A stretch of 64,000 bases of DNA from Sphingobacterium sp. FBM7-1 (GTDB lineage: Bacteria; Bacteroidota; Bacteroidia; Sphingobacteriales; Sphingobacteriaceae): positions 372,001 through 436,000 of the forward strand of contig NZ_JAJEWJ010000001.1 in assembly GCF_020687765.1 (NCBI RefSeq). The letters run 5' to 3'. This document shows positions 1 to 8,994 of the stretch, one piece after another (position 1 is the stretch's first letter; every line of letters begins with the position of its first letter). A program made the translations under genes and the position numbers. Under the pieces are notes generated by a model. It ran no database searches and was not told the origin of the DNA. It was given only the letters and a program-made list of their open reading frames with translations.

Positions 1-22
1 GTAAAAGACTATTCTTCATCAT
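1..22 (-). CDS. Start of next gene, probably SusD-like lipoprotein (partial)
   Basis: Just downstream of the SusC stop codon the minus strand has two ATG codons in tandem (20-22 and 17-19) followed by an open frame reading M-M-K-N-S-L-L to the window edge. SusC genes are normally followed by a SusD-family substrate-binding lipoprotein, and a Met-Lys-Asn start leading into hydrophobic residues suits a signal peptide. Only seven codons are visible, so the identity rests on position alone. Confidence 0.3.
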
Positions 23-38
23 TTTCAAAAAATTAGTG

Positions 39-3000
39 CTAGAAATTTGCGGATAGGGAAAAGGAATATAATCGTGGCGACGGATAAGTAGACCTTGCAA
101 AGTCCGGATCTATTCCGTAGTTGTTTCTCATCCATACCGTCCCTAAGTTAGTCGCAGCAATCCTAACTGCCACATTGTTCAGATACGCGAGCTGCGTTCT
201 GCCCAGATCGTATCCTAAAGAAACATCTCGGATACGGATATGATCACCCTTTTCCCAAAGGTGCTCCGAAAGCGCATGCATACTACCTATCGCGTTTATC
301 TCTGGGGTAGCTTGCTCCGCACGAGGCAACACATCTGTCAAAGCCTCATCGCCTGCTTTTTCCCAGCGCCGAAAATAATCCTGATGGTAATTACCATTAG
401 TTTCTCCTAAAGGAGACATCGTAGACCGCTGGAAGTAATAGCCCGATTTCCAGGCAAAACTTATGCTCGCATGAAAGCCTTTCCACTTAAAAGTATTCAT
501 GAGATTGGCCGTCAACGTCGGGATACGTGATCCCACCGCCTTGAGCTGATCGATCGGATAACTGTTGTAATAATCGATATAGTCTTTCGATAACACTCCG
601 TTCTGGTAAATTATTGGCTTTCCGTCATTATCTAAGCCATTCCAAGGGAATGCATATACCACATCTAAGGATTGTCCGATTACCGGCGGCCTTCTCGATA
701 TAAAAGTATGTGCCGCAGTGATATCCGATGTACTATAGTTGGTAACTTCATTTTTTATCCCCGACATTAACAAGGAAGTGGTCCATTGGAAGGAACTTCT
801 CACCATATTCGTGTGTAACTGCAATTCCCAACCTCTGGTAGAAAGATTGGCATAATTAATCCGGTTGACAATGAGTGGATAAACATCGTCTACGATGCCC
901 GTCGTCGGATCCATATAGTCTGCTCCAATTAGGTTATCGCCCCGCTTGAAGTAATAGTCAAAACTTCCCCGGATGATATTGTTTTTACTGGCGAAATCCA
1001 TTCCCGCATTAAAGGTGTTTACGCGCTCCCAACTTAAACTGGGATTACCCACACTTAGCAAACTCGCGACCTGTTCATTGGTTAAACCATCTACAGCGAA
1101 AGAGATAATCGGATAAGTTGTTACGGCCGGATTCGTATTACCACTACTTCCATATGTGACCCGGAGTTTTAGAACACGAAATCGATCCGTCGAAAAGAAT
1201 GGTTCCTTCGCTAGTTGCCAGGCTGCTCCCAACGACCAGAGCGGTACTCCGCGTTGGTTCGTTTTAACACCATAAATGTTTGATGCGTCCCACCGGATAC
1301 TACCGGACAACAGGTAGATGTCGCGCAACCCGTACGATATATTGGAATAATAGGAAATAAACCTATTGGTTCGCTCTCCTTCGCTTCCGCCCGAACTCGT
1401 GAGCAGTCCGGTTCCGCTAGGCCGCATGCTGTACCGTTGCAAATAGTTGAAGTTGGTGCGGCCGGTTAATAAGTCGCTATCGTAATCGTATACCATCATA
1501 AAGGGTGATGTCCGCTGGCGCTGATGCAAGATTTCCATTCCAGAGACATAATTGATCCGGTGACGATCGCTCCATTCGTGCTGCCCGGCAAGCTGCATCC
1601 GTCCCGTATGGTTGCTACCATTGCTCCCTGCGGCATGTCTTTTAATACCGCCGTGTGGGATAATCTGCTCGCCATTAGGCTGCGTAAAGCGGTTCACTAA
1701 ATCCCTTACATAATAGCTATCTCGAGCGTATATACTATGTCCCGTGCTCCCTCTAGAAACATATTGGTAATTGGCCGTCAAGGTTAACCACTTTCGCCAA
1801 TCGTAATTCAGCGCCAACTGTAATCGAGATTCTTGTTGCTTGCCCGAATTCTCCACGAGATCCCTTTCATCTAAGGGCCTATACAACCAGTCCAGCAGAC
1901 CATTTTCAGGCGCTGATTCCTGAAATGCATACCGCAAATTTCGACTGACAACGGCTGAAGCGTTCCCCGCTTCGTCCATAAGCCTGTAGTAAGGTACTAC
2001 CGAGACACCCCCGGCAGAGAGATCGGAAAAGACGACTCCATTATGCTGATCTCCCTGCTCCGTATAAAAGATGGACGGCGAAACCCTAAATTTATCGCTG
2101 AGGTAAATCGTGCTGGCAAGATTTGCATTCCAGCGATGATCTTTGTTCCCTATGATAAAAGCGCGATTCTTGTCGTAAGACATCGCAGATCGAAATGTAT
2201 ATCTATCGCCGCCCGCCTGAAGTGCTACGTCATAATGTTGGTTAACGCCACTGCGATAAAGATGTCTTAAGGCTTCTTCTCGTGTATCTGTTTCCTCGAG
2301 CCGATTTCTAACCCTTTCGAGCTCTTCTGTGCTTATCTCGCCGTCCCGGTGTCGAATTAGCCATTCCGTATAAAGCGGGATCGGTGTTTGATCCCTTTCC
2401 CGGTAATTATTACGCTGGAACATACTTTCTTCTATGTCTAGCACGGTTGATGACGGCAAATAATGCTGCGAATAATAAAGATCCGGTTTCTTCTGGATTT
2501 GTGTAACGGAGGAGAAAGATACTATTGCTTTTTGGTTCCGCCTAGCTTGCTTCGTGTTGATGACCAGAACGCCATTTCCGGCTTTCGCTCCCCATATGGA
2601 CGCTGCGGCGGCGTCTTTCAGTACCGTCACACTGGCAATATCTGACGGGCTAATCGTGGAAAGATGCCCGTCGTAGATAAACCCGTCTAATATAATAAGG
2701 GGCTCACTATTAGATTCTATAGTCGATAATCCGCGAAGCCGAATGCTCGGATCATTTGTTGTTTCTCCGCTAGAATTGGATCGATCTAGCAACAGTCCGT
2801 TCGTGACGCCTTCCAACCGATCAATAAGGTTCGTAAATGGAAATCGTTGTAGTTGCCCCTCGTCGATATAATCAAACGAACCCGTGGCTCTTTCTTTCGG
2901 TAGCTGATAGTATCCCGTGTTTACAATTTCTACCTCCTGAATCTGGTTAGCTATCGGTTCCAGACGGATGCGTAAAGATCGATCCGCACCGGTGAACGCC

Positions 3001-3278
3001 TTTTCACTAAACTTGAAAGCAACATGTCTTACAATCAATGTACCCCGCTGAGAATTCACCGGAATGCGGAAAGCTCCAACGCTATCCGTCATGGTTGCAA
3101 TATCGGTATTCTTCAGCGTCACACTCGCGCTGGGGATACCTTTTCCGTCTATCTCTGAATAGACCTTGCCCGATAACCAAATGTTCCCTTGTGCGTAGAG
3201 GTTCCCTACGCCAACGTTTATGAATAAAACAACCCCTAATAGGCCATCGCGACATACTTTAATACTCTTTCTATACAT
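39..3278 (-). CDS. SusC/RagA-family TonB-linked outer-membrane protein
   Basis: A 1079-residue TonB-dependent transporter of the SusC/RagA type, which imports glycans, peptides or other large nutrients across the outer membrane together with a SusD lipoprotein. It starts with a signal peptide (hydrophobic stretch about residues 12-28, cleavage near A-Q-G). A carboxypeptidase-regulatory-like beta-sandwich follows (about 34-110), then a plug domain with the characteristic E-P-L-I-I-L-D-G stretch and V-L-K-D-A-A-A-A-S-I-W-G-A-K-A-G-N-G motif (about 195-240). The rest is a long beta-barrel ending in an aromatic C-terminal strand (S-L-S-A-N-F). Length is normal for the family. It lies 4 bp downstream of a thioredoxin-like gene, so the two are probably co-transcribed. 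The substrate cannot be read from the sequence; the linked TlpA-like protein may hint at redox-related or peptide cargo. Confidence 0.95.
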   Translation of the reverse strand: MYRKSIKVCRDGLLGVVLFINVGVGNLYAQGNIWLSGKVYSEIDGKGIPSASVTLKNTDIATMTDSVGAFRIPVNSQRGTLIVRHVAFKFSEKAFTGADRSLRIRLEPIANQIQEVEIVNTGYYQLPKERATGSFDYIDEGQLQRFPFTNLIDRLEGVTNGLLLDRSNSSGETTNDPSIRLRGLSTIESNSEPLIILDGFIYDGHLSTISPSDIASVTVLKDAAAASIWGAKAGNGVLVINTKQARRNQKAIVSFSSVTQIQKKPDLYYSQHYLPSSTVLDIEESMFQRNNYRERDQTPIPLYTEWLIRHRDGEISTEELERVRNRLEETDTREEALRHLYRSGVNQHYDVALQAGGDRYTFRSAMSYDKNRAFIIGNKDHRWNANLASTIYLSDKFRVSPSIFYTEQGDQHNGVVFSDLSAGGVSVVPYYRLMDEAGNASAVVSRNLRYAFQESAPENGLLDWLYRPLDERDLVENSGKQQESRLQLALNYDWRKWLTLTANYQYVSRGSTGHSIYARDSYYVRDLVNRFTQPNGEQIIPHGGIKRHAAGSNGSNHTGRMQLAGQHEWSDRHRINYVSGMEILHQRQRTSPFMMVYDYDSDLLTGRTNFNYLQRYSMRPSGTGLLTSSGGSEGERTNRFISYYSNISYGLRDIYLLSGSIRWDASNIYGVKTNQRGVPLWSLGAAWQLAKEPFFSTDRFRVLKLRVTYGSSGNTNPAVTTYPIISFAVDGLTNEQVASLLSVGNPSLSWERVNTFNAGMDFASKNNIIRGSFDYYFKRGDNLIGADYMDPTTGIVDDVYPLIVNRINYANLSTRGWELQLHTNMVRSSFQWTTSLLMSGIKNEVTNYSTSDITAAHTFISRRPPVIGQSLDVVYAFPWNGLDNDGKPIIYQNGVLSKDYIDYYNSYPIDQLKAVGSRIPTLTANLMNTFKWKGFHASISFAWKSGYYFQRSTMSPLGETNGNYHQDYFRRWEKAGDEALTDVLPRAEQATPEINAIGSMHALSEHLWEKGDHIRIRDVSLGYDLGRTQLAYLNNVAVRIAATNLGTVWMRNNYGIDPDFARSTYPSPRLYSFSLSANF

Positions 3279-3282
3279 CGTA

Positions 3283-4041
3283 TTATCTGTTTATTGGTAG
3301 CTTAAATCTGGCGTATTCGGGGATTTCCTGGATTTCGCCCCGCAACAGCTGTCCTACAAAATCCTCTTCATAGTTGCCCGCCTCGGAAATCCCGAACAGG
3401 CGGCCGTCTTTTATCCAAATACTGGGTCCCATAACGAGTGTTCCGCATAGATAACGACTCAAGATATATCCCGCTTTGCCAATGATCTGCGTACTGGACC
3501 ATTTCCGTTGTTTTGCGCTCTCAAGCGCTTTATAATCATAATCCAGGTGTATGCCTACTACAGTGATCCTATCCTTTATTTCTTCTTTTCGGCTCTCCCA
3601 CTTATTCATTGATACTATACAGGGTGCACAATAATTTGCCCATACATCCAGCACCAAATATTCCGTTTTGTTTAGTTCCCGTAGGGTTGTGGTGTCTCTC
3701 CCATCCGCATCATTCACCACCCACAAAGGCATATCTAGGATTTCGTCGGGTATAGGCTCACCTACTTCCATATAGCCTAAATGTGCTGTATCGATCGTAT
3801 ACTCCAATATGGGATACCGGCCAGCATCATAATCCGGGTACTTTATCGTTCTCGATTCTTGCAGCCGCTGTTTAGGTATAATCTTTATGGCCTTCTCTAG
3901 ATCAAGGAGATCTCGAGAACTACGCATGTTTGGATGCCCGCCGGCAGCTCCCCGATCGTGGGGAGACTGCGCGAGGGCATGGGTTAAAACAAACAACATG
4001 AAACAAAGTAACCCGTAAGGAAGGACTACTTTGTTCTTCAT
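3283..4041 (-). CDS. TlpA-like thiol-disulfide oxidoreductase, exported
   Basis: A thioredoxin-fold protein of the TlpA/ResA type. The redox motif C-A-P-C sits in the context V-W-A-N-Y-C-A-P-C-I-V-S-M-N-K-W, followed by V-V-G-I-H-L-D, as in periplasmic thiol-disulfide oxidoreductases. The start at 4041 is preferred over an upstream ATG at 4143. It is preceded by a purine-rich AAAGGGAAAGG ribosome-binding stretch and opens directly into a signal peptide (M-K-N-K-V-V-L-P then a hydrophobic core ending A-L-A-Q). The region between signal and thioredoxin domain (about 100 residues) is not recognisable. The stop codon is 4 bp from the SusC start, so the pair is an operon. The role is probably redox maintenance of an envelope protein; no substrate is evident. 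Confidence 0.8.
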   Translation of the reverse strand: MKNKVVLPYGLLCFMLFVLTHALAQSPHDRGAAGGHPNMRSSRDLLDLEKAIKIIPKQRLQESRTIKYPDYDAGRYPILEYTIDTAHLGYMEVGEPIPDEILDMPLWVVNDADGRDTTTLRELNKTEYLVLDVWANYCAPCIVSMNKWESRKEEIKDRITVVGIHLDYDYKALESAKQRKWSSTQIIGKAGYILSRYLCGTLVMGPSIWIKDGRLFGISEAGNYEEDFVGQLLRGEIQEIPEYARFKLPINR

Positions 4042-4143
4042 GCCTTTCCCTTTTAAAGGGATCTTCATCATGGTTACGTAATTGGTATAATATCTTGAAA
4101 GCATATACTTTTGATTAGTTAGTCGATCATTAGCTCGGTACAT

Positions 4144-5047
4144 AGCAGTCCCTCCCTATAAATTTCTACATTTATTCGGTGTTAAAAGTGATGCTTGACG
4201 AGGCAGCGAATAAATCCTCAAGGCAAGCAGCACAAACCATCGTCTTAGATGAAAAAATGCAGATTATACGGTTTATACGTTAGTTTAGGATACGCTATGC
4301 ATCGCCGCATTTCTGGGAATAACCGACCTCAAAAACAATATCAAACACTTTAATCCTCTTTTACGGGAATTAAATTTGCGCGGTAAGTGAAAAGTCATTA
4401 ATTTTAGGTGCGACTCTTTATTAACAACCGATCAATTGACCTGGCCAACGTGTGTTTTGATTATCAAAGGTCGGTAACAGACGCGAAGTCTGAGGTGGGT
4501 ATTTCTATGGAAAGACCAGTCTTCCTGTGTACAGGGAAGCCGTTCTTTCGTTAAGCTAGTATTTACCTCCCTCGCTCCTCGCGATCTGTATATAGTAACA
4601 GTTATTCTGGAGCGCAGATTACGTTCTTATAAAGTGATAAATGGGAAAACCGGAGCCTGCGATCCTGGATCGGGTCTTGTGGCTTTTGCTTGGTGGTTCT
4701 GTTCGTTTTCATAATATTTAAAGTTTATGATAACGATGTGCACTCGAGAAGCTATTGAAGGAAAGGCTACTTGGTTTAAAACCAATAAGACATCTTCCAT
4801 GCTTTTGTTCGTGGCTCCGCCAGAAGCCTCCTCACAAACTTACACGAAGTTCAGAGAGTTCCCCACAAAAGTCTGACAGGAAGACGCCCTACTGGATATA
4901 TACAAATGTATGAAAATCCAGCAATAAGGGCGACTTCAAGGTCAACTCGTGGGTAAATCTGGCGGATTTCGAACGAGTGACATCGTTGATAGGGAATTAC
5001 CCCTACTTAGTGTCGCTACTATTTATACAACAAATATAAAAATACTA
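4144..5047. other. Gene-free stretch at island boundary
   Basis: About 900 bp without a convincing gene. The longest ATG frame I followed (4727-4873, 48 codons) matches nothing I recognise. The stretch separates the SusC operon from the accessory island and is probably decayed mobile DNA, but no transposase remnant or terminal repeat could be identified. Confidence 0.5.
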
Positions 5048-5082
5048 TATGACTTTACAAAGAAAAACACACAAAAGTCATA
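5048..5082. promoter_or_regulatory. Palindromic operator upstream of XRE-like gene
   Basis: A perfect 9-bp inverted repeat, TATGACTTT (5048-5056) and AAAGTCATA (5074-5082), separated by 17 bp and ending 13 bp before the ATG at 5096. The position suits an autoregulatory operator for the helix-turn-helix protein encoded immediately downstream. It could instead form a weak hairpin in the leader. Confidence 0.5.
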
Positions 5083-5095
5083 CTAAAAATATGAT

Positions 5096-5581
5096 ATGCC
5101 AACATTACTAGGAGATTATTTGAAAGAACTGGGAATTGTAAAAGAAAAAGTTAGAAGCTTGGCCAACATCAAAAAACCAAGAATGAATGACTTAAACAAT
5201 AAAGAAACGGCTAAACCATCGCCAGAAGAGTTTTATAAGATAGTCTACATTGCGATTAAACTAGCGAACTTGGATGATGATGAATTTAAAAATGCAATAG
5301 AAAATATTTTTCCAAATAGACCAAAAAACAGTTTATTGAAAGAATTTAAACACTTACCAAGCGAAATAAGATTCTTAAAAAAACATACACTCAGACAAAA
5401 CGAAGTCGAAGAAAAAATCGGGATGTCGGAGAATAAGATTAGCAGACTAACTAATGAAAAAACCAAAGACCTAATAGCGGTTGAGCTGATCTGTTTTATT
5501 GAGGCTTTGGAGATGGATGTGCTAGAAACTTTCAAAGAAATTTATGGAGAGATAAATCCGGATGGTAAAGAAGATATCTAA
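5096..5581 (+). CDS. XRE-like helix-turn-helix protein
   Basis: A 161-residue protein, highly charged and rich in Lys and Glu. The C-terminal third contains a Cro/C1-type helix-turn-helix: L-R-Q-N-E-V-E-E-K-I-G-M-S-E-N-K-I-S-R-L-T-N (about residues 100-121), with the usual Q-x-E-V/L-x-x-x-x-G-x-S-x-x-x-I-S-R spacing. The N-terminal two thirds are predicted helical and not assignable. A perfect inverted repeat just upstream suggests autoregulation. Base composition is AT-rich compared with the SusC operon, consistent with acquired DNA. Function beyond DNA binding is unknown. Confidence 0.7.
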   Translation: MPTLLGDYLKELGIVKEKVRSLANIKKPRMNDLNNKETAKPSPEEFYKIVYIAIKLANLDDDEFKNAIENIFPNRPKNSLLKEFKHLPSEIRFLKKHTLRQNEVEEKIGMSENKISRLTNEKTKDLIAVELICFIEALEMDVLETFKEIYGEINPDGKEDI

Positions 5582-5631
5582 AAGTAACTATTTCTAAAAT
5601 CAACAAAAACTAATTATAAACACGGGCAATT

Positions 5632-6225
5632 ATGAGTAAGAAAAACATAGTACATACTACGCCACCAGACGACGAAATACTTGCGAGTAAGATATATATG
5701 ATCAGAAAGCAAAAAGTCATGCTGGATCGCGATTTGGCAAATCTATACGGTGTCGAAACTCGCGCTCTCAAACAAGCAGTTCGAAGAAATATCGATAGGT
5801 TTCCCGAAGATTTTATTTTTGAGATGTCCGACGAAGAGTTCGAAGATTGGAGATCACAATTTGTGACCTCCAATTCAGATAAGTTGGGTTTAAGATATGC
5901 TCCTTTTTGTTTTACCGAACAAGGGGTGGCCATGTTATCATCTGTACTGAACAGCAAACTTGCCCTTCAAATCAATATACAGATTATGCGAATATTCACC
6001 CGCATGAGACAGCTACTCGCCGATAATACAGAGGTAAAATTAGAGATAGCTGAAATCAGATACACTGTAGAGCAAATCGCTAAAAAACAGAAAGGTCACG
6101 ACCAAAATATCGAACTACTCTTCGAGTATATCGATCGCTTGCAGGAAAAACAGGATAGCGCCGTGGCAAAACGGAGATCAAAGGTTGAGATTGGCTTTAA
6201 GGTCGGGGGAAATGTGAGAGATTAA
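5632..6225 (+). CDS. ORF6N-domain DNA-binding protein
   Basis: A 197-residue protein with an N-terminal ORF6N domain, a DNA-binding module found in phage antirepressors and mobile elements. Diagnostic stretches are I-R-K-Q-K-V-M-L-D-R-D-L-A-N-L-Y-G-V-E-T (about residues 23-42), R-F-P-E-D-F-I-F-E-M (about 56-65) and F-C-F-T-E-Q-G-V-A-M-L-S-S-V-L (about 91-105). The C-terminal half is a predicted coiled coil. It follows the XRE-like gene by 50 bp in the same direction. Such genes are common as cargo in Bacteroidota mobile elements, and a KilA-N relative appears as a pseudogene at 13.2 kb. Confidence 0.85.
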   Translation: MSKKNIVHTTPPDDEILASKIYMIRKQKVMLDRDLANLYGVETRALKQAVRRNIDRFPEDFIFEMSDEEFEDWRSQFVTSNSDKLGLRYAPFCFTEQGVAMLSSVLNSKLALQINIQIMRIFTRMRQLLADNTEVKLEIAEIRYTVEQIAKKQKGHDQNIELLFEYIDRLQEKQDSAVAKRRSKVEIGFKVGGNVRD

Positions 6226-6252
6226 ATAAAATAACGGACATAGATAACCATC

Positions 6253-6390
6253 ATAGCAAGTCAATTACCCGTGGCAAGTTGGTATGATATAATCGGTGAG
6301 GATACTATTGCCGATGCAGTACTAGATAGAATTGTCCATGTGTCTCACAGGATTGAACTTAAAGGAGAAAGTTTAAGAAAAAAAGGGTAA
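6253..6390 (+). pseudogene. istB: IS21-family IstB ATPase, C-terminal remnant
   Basis: An open frame without a start codon encodes the last 45 residues of an IS21-type transposition helper: [20 protein letters not shown], then [21 protein letters not shown] and stop. This is the characteristic C-terminus of IstB. Nothing of IstA or of the IstB ATPase core is present upstream, so only the right end of the element survives. Confidence 0.85.
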
Positions 6391-6480
6391 TATTGTCAGG
6401 TCATTGGTAATGACAACCCTTGAACCAAAATCAGGGGGGTCAGTATGCCCGGAATGGGGTCAACATCACCGGAATATGCA
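6253..6480 (+). mobile_element. Right end of an IS21-family element
   Basis: Downstream of the istB stop lie the terminal motifs typical of Bacteroidota IS21 elements: a GGGGGGTCAGTATGCCCGG block followed by GGAATGGGGTCAACATCACC. The outer boundary is put near 6480 from the end of these G-rich repeats and is approximate. The left end and istA are missing, so the element is immobile. It abuts the HNH-nuclease fragment, suggesting insertion and later deletion here. Confidence 0.7.
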
Positions 6481-6565
6481 CCTAAAAAAGCTCTCCTTTC
6501 ATTTTCTCTTAATATATTAGGACGAAAACATCTGTGGTTCAAAAGTCAAAGCCAGAATAGATATT

Positions 6566-6826
6566 TTGAACAGATGTCTAAATGATATTTATATACCTAT
6601 TGATAATTATTTTGGCGAAGAGATGAATGATAAGAAACTCTACGAGCGTGACATAAAGACTGTAAATATCAACATCTATGAAAGAGACCCCGTCGCAAGA
6701 CAAAAATGCGTTGAACATTTTGACGCAATTTGTCAAGTACGTAATTACGACTTCGAGAAAATGTTTGACCCAATCGACTACTATACACAATTATATATTC
6801 GTATTTTTGTATCTTGTGATTATTAA
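6566..6826 (+). pseudogene. Truncated HNH-endonuclease remnant
   Basis: The frame encodes Y-E-R-D-P-V-A-R-Q-K-C-V-E-H-F, then D-A-I-C-Q-V-R-N-Y-D-F-E-K-M-F. This matches the region of HNH restriction-type nucleases that precedes the catalytic H-x-H-H, where family members read C-x-V-C-x-F-x-F-E-x-x-Y-G. Two things show it is dead. The second zinc-site cysteine is replaced by Arg (C-Q-V-R), and the frame ends before the catalytic histidines. The first ATG is internal (6623) and the apparent start upstream is TTG. The IS21 end lies about 85 bp upstream, and the promoter of the next operon overlaps its 3' end. Confidence 0.65.
6802..6809 (+). promoter_or_regulatory. -7 box for methyltransferase operon
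   Basis: TATTTTTG fits the Bacteroidota -7 consensus TAnnTTTG and lies 26 bp before the methyltransferase ATG, giving a leader of about 20 nt. It falls inside the dead HNH remnant, so the operon is likely transcribed independently of it. Confidence 0.5.
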
Positions 6827-6835
6827 TAGCATAAA

Positions 6836-7891
6836 ATGAAGGATGTAGCGGTAATTGATCTATTTTGTGGAATCGGAGGGTTAACCCACGGATTTATCCA
6901 AGAAAACTTTAACGTTGTTGCAGGAATTGATATCGACGAAAGCTGTAAGTTTGCATTTGAAACTAACAATAACTCAAAATTCATTTCAAAAAGCATATCT
7001 GATATTACTGGTGAAGAAATCATCAAACTATTTGGGAAAGCTAAAAAGAAAGTTTTAATAGGTTGCGCCCCTTGCCAACCCTTCTCTTCATATACATTCA
7101 AAGATCCTGAAAAAAAAGATAATGATAAATGGAAATTGCTCTATGATTTCGAGCGGCTAATTCAGGAGACAAAGCCAGACATTATCTCCATGGAAAATGT
7201 TCCCCAATTAGTTAACTTCAAAAAAGCTCCCGTATTTCAAGATTTTTTATATTCGTTAGAAACTGAGGGATATTCAGTACATTACGAAATTGTAAGCTGT
7301 CAAGAATACGGTATACCACAAAACAGAAAACGTTTGGTACTATTGGCGTCGAAACATGGTCCTATCACGTTGATACCAAAAACCCATGATAACGAAAACT
7401 TCGTCACTGTTAAAGATGCAATAGGATACTTACCTCCCATTGAGGATGGTGAATATCACCCCAATGATAAACTTCACTTCGCAAGAAAACTATCGACATC
7501 AAACAAGGCTAGAATCCAAAATACTCCCTACGGCGGAAGTTGGACAGACTGGCCTGAAAATTTAAAGTTAGCATGCCATAAAAAGGATAGCGGAAAATCA
7601 TATTCGAGTGTGTATGGAAGGATGAAATGGGAGGAGCCCTCTCCTACGATGACTACACAATGTATTGGCTATGGAAATGGACGTTTCGGTCATCCCGAGC
7701 AAGACAGAGGAATATCCCTACGTGAAGCAGCTATATTGCAGTCTTTCCCTGGGACGTATAAATTTGCTCCCGATGACGAAGACATTCCCATAGTAAAAGT
7801 GGCGAGACAAATCGGCAATGCTGTTCCGGTAAAACTTGGAGAAATAATAGCTAGAAGCATTAAAGAACATTTAAAAAGTTTAAAAGGATGA
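6836..7891 (+). CDS. C5 cytosine-specific DNA methyltransferase
   Basis: A 351-residue DNA (cytosine-5) methyltransferase with the canonical motifs in order. Motif I is D-L-F-C-G-I-G-G-L-T-H-G-F (about residues 6-18, AdoMet binding). Motif IV is G-C-A-P-C-Q-P-F-S, with the catalytic Cys in P-C-Q. Motif VI is M-E-N-V-P, motif VIII is Q-N-R-K-R-L-V-L-L, motif IX is R-E-A-A-I-L-Q-S-F-P, and motif X is R-Q-I-G-N-A-V-P-V. Length is normal for a short single-domain enzyme. The next gene begins inside its stop codon (ATGA overlap) and encodes a DUF262 protein rather than an obvious restriction enzyme, followed by a HEPN protein. It is therefore either a modification enzyme for an unusual defence operon or a solitary methylase. 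Recognition sequence cannot be read. It is clearly distinct from the HaeIII-type enzyme at 10.9 kb. Confidence 0.93.
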   Translation: MKDVAVIDLFCGIGGLTHGFIQENFNVVAGIDIDESCKFAFETNNNSKFISKSISDITGEEIIKLFGKAKKKVLIGCAPCQPFSSYTFKDPEKKDNDKWKLLYDFERLIQETKPDIISMENVPQLVNFKKAPVFQDFLYSLETEGYSVHYEIVSCQEYGIPQNRKRLVLLASKHGPITLIPKTHDNENFVTVKDAIGYLPPIEDGEYHPNDKLHFARKLSTSNKARIQNTPYGGSWTDWPENLKLACHKKDSGKSYSSVYGRMKWEEPSPTMTTQCIGYGNGRFGHPEQDRGISLREAAILQSFPGTYKFAPDDEDIPIVKVARQIGNAVPVKLGEIIARSIKEHLKSLKG

Positions 7892-8994
7892 AAACAGAAC
7901 AAGAATTAGAGCTCGCTGAAAACCAAATTAGGGATGTTCAACTGGATTATAAATACAGAATAGCAGATTTCTCCATTGGAGAACTGTTAAAGAAATTCGT
8001 TTTGAAAGGGCAAACACCTGACTTAGAAGACGATGCTATCTCTAGCCTAATTGTCCCTAAATATCAACGTGAGTTTGTTTGGCGGACAAAGATGCAATCA
8101 ATATTTATTGAATCTATTTTTATGGGCGTTCCGATCCAACCTCTATTTGCATTTGAATTAGATGAAGATGGAAACTTGGAACTTCTGGATGGAGTTCAAC
8201 GACTTTCATCTATCAAAGCGTTTGTAGACAATGAATTATTATTATCTGATTTAGAAGAACTTACAGCATTAAATGGCTTTAAGTTCGACGACTTGCATAC
8301 AGCTCGTAAAAGAAAGTTTCTCAATACACAACTCAAGCTTTATATAATAAATGAGAATACGGATGAGGGTATCAGAGCAGATATATTTAGGCGGGTCAAC
8401 GAAGGCGGCGAAAAATTAAGCTTTGCTGAAATTCGAAAAGGGAAATTTGTGGGGAATGACTTCTATACGTTTATACTTGAACAATCAAACTCTGATGAAT
8501 TCAACAGGCTATTTGTATCGGGTAAAGAGACGGATAAATTACGAGGAGAAAAAGAGGAACTGATTACCAGATTTTACGCGCTTTCAGACAATTATCAGAA
8601 TTTTGACCACTCGGTAAGGGGGTTTCTTGATGAGTATATTATCGAAACCAATAAAGTATTTAGTAAAAAAATGAAAGCAACAATGAAAGCAGAGCTGACA
8701 AAAACACTTGACTTCATTGACAAAAACTTTCCCAATGGCCTTCGTAAATCTGAAAAATCGAAAATGATTCCTCGCGTTAGGTTTGAAGCGATTTCCGTTG
8801 GAGCTAACTTAGCACTTAGGCTTAATCCACTCTTGAAAGTAAATAACGCTAATTGGCTGAATTCAAAAGAGTTTAAAAAACTGACTACCTCAGATGGTTC
8901 TAATAGTAAAACTAGAGTTGCCGGAAGAATAGAATTTGTAAAAAATTGTCTTCTAGGTGAGATAAACTCGGATGATTTGACCTATGATGATTAA
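7888..8994 (+). CDS. DUF262 (GmrSD N-terminal-like) protein
   Basis: A 368-residue protein with a DUF262 domain in its N-terminal half. The signature Y-Q-R-E-F-V-W (about 54-60) is followed by I-F-I-E-S-I-F-M-G-V-P-I-Q-P and by L-L-D-G-V-Q-R-L-S-S-I, the equivalent of the family's D-G-Q-Q-R-L-T-T-L. DUF262 is the ParB-like, NTP-binding half of GmrSD-type modification-dependent restriction systems, where the nuclease is a C-terminal DUF1524 HNH domain. No H-x-x-P nuclease motif is visible in this C-terminus, so the protein appears to have only the sensor/NTPase-like half. It overlaps the methyltransferase by 4 bp and the HEPN gene by 11 bp, which implies tight translational coupling. Probably a defence component; activity is inferred. 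Confidence 0.8.
   Translation: MKTEQELELAENQIRDVQLDYKYRIADFSIGELLKKFVLKGQTPDLEDDAISSLIVPKYQREFVWRTKMQSIFIESIFMGVPIQPLFAFELDEDGNLELLDGVQRLSSIKAFVDNELLLSDLEELTALNGFKFDDLHTARKRKFLNTQLKLYIINENTDEGIRADIFRRVNEGGEKLSFAEIRKGKFVGNDFYTFILEQSNSDEFNRLFVSGKETDKLRGEKEELITRFYALSDNYQNFDHSVRGFLDEYIIETNKVFSKKMKATMKAELTKTLDFIDKNFPNGLRKSEKSKMIPRVRFEAISVGANLALRLNPLLKVNNANWLNSKEFKKLTTSDGSNSKTRVAGRIEFVKNCLLGEINSDDLTYDD

Noticed and set aside
4727..4873. A 48-codon frame starting M-I-T-M-C-T-R-E-A
   Set aside because: No recognisable family, no promoter or ribosome-binding site, and it lies in apparently decayed sequence.
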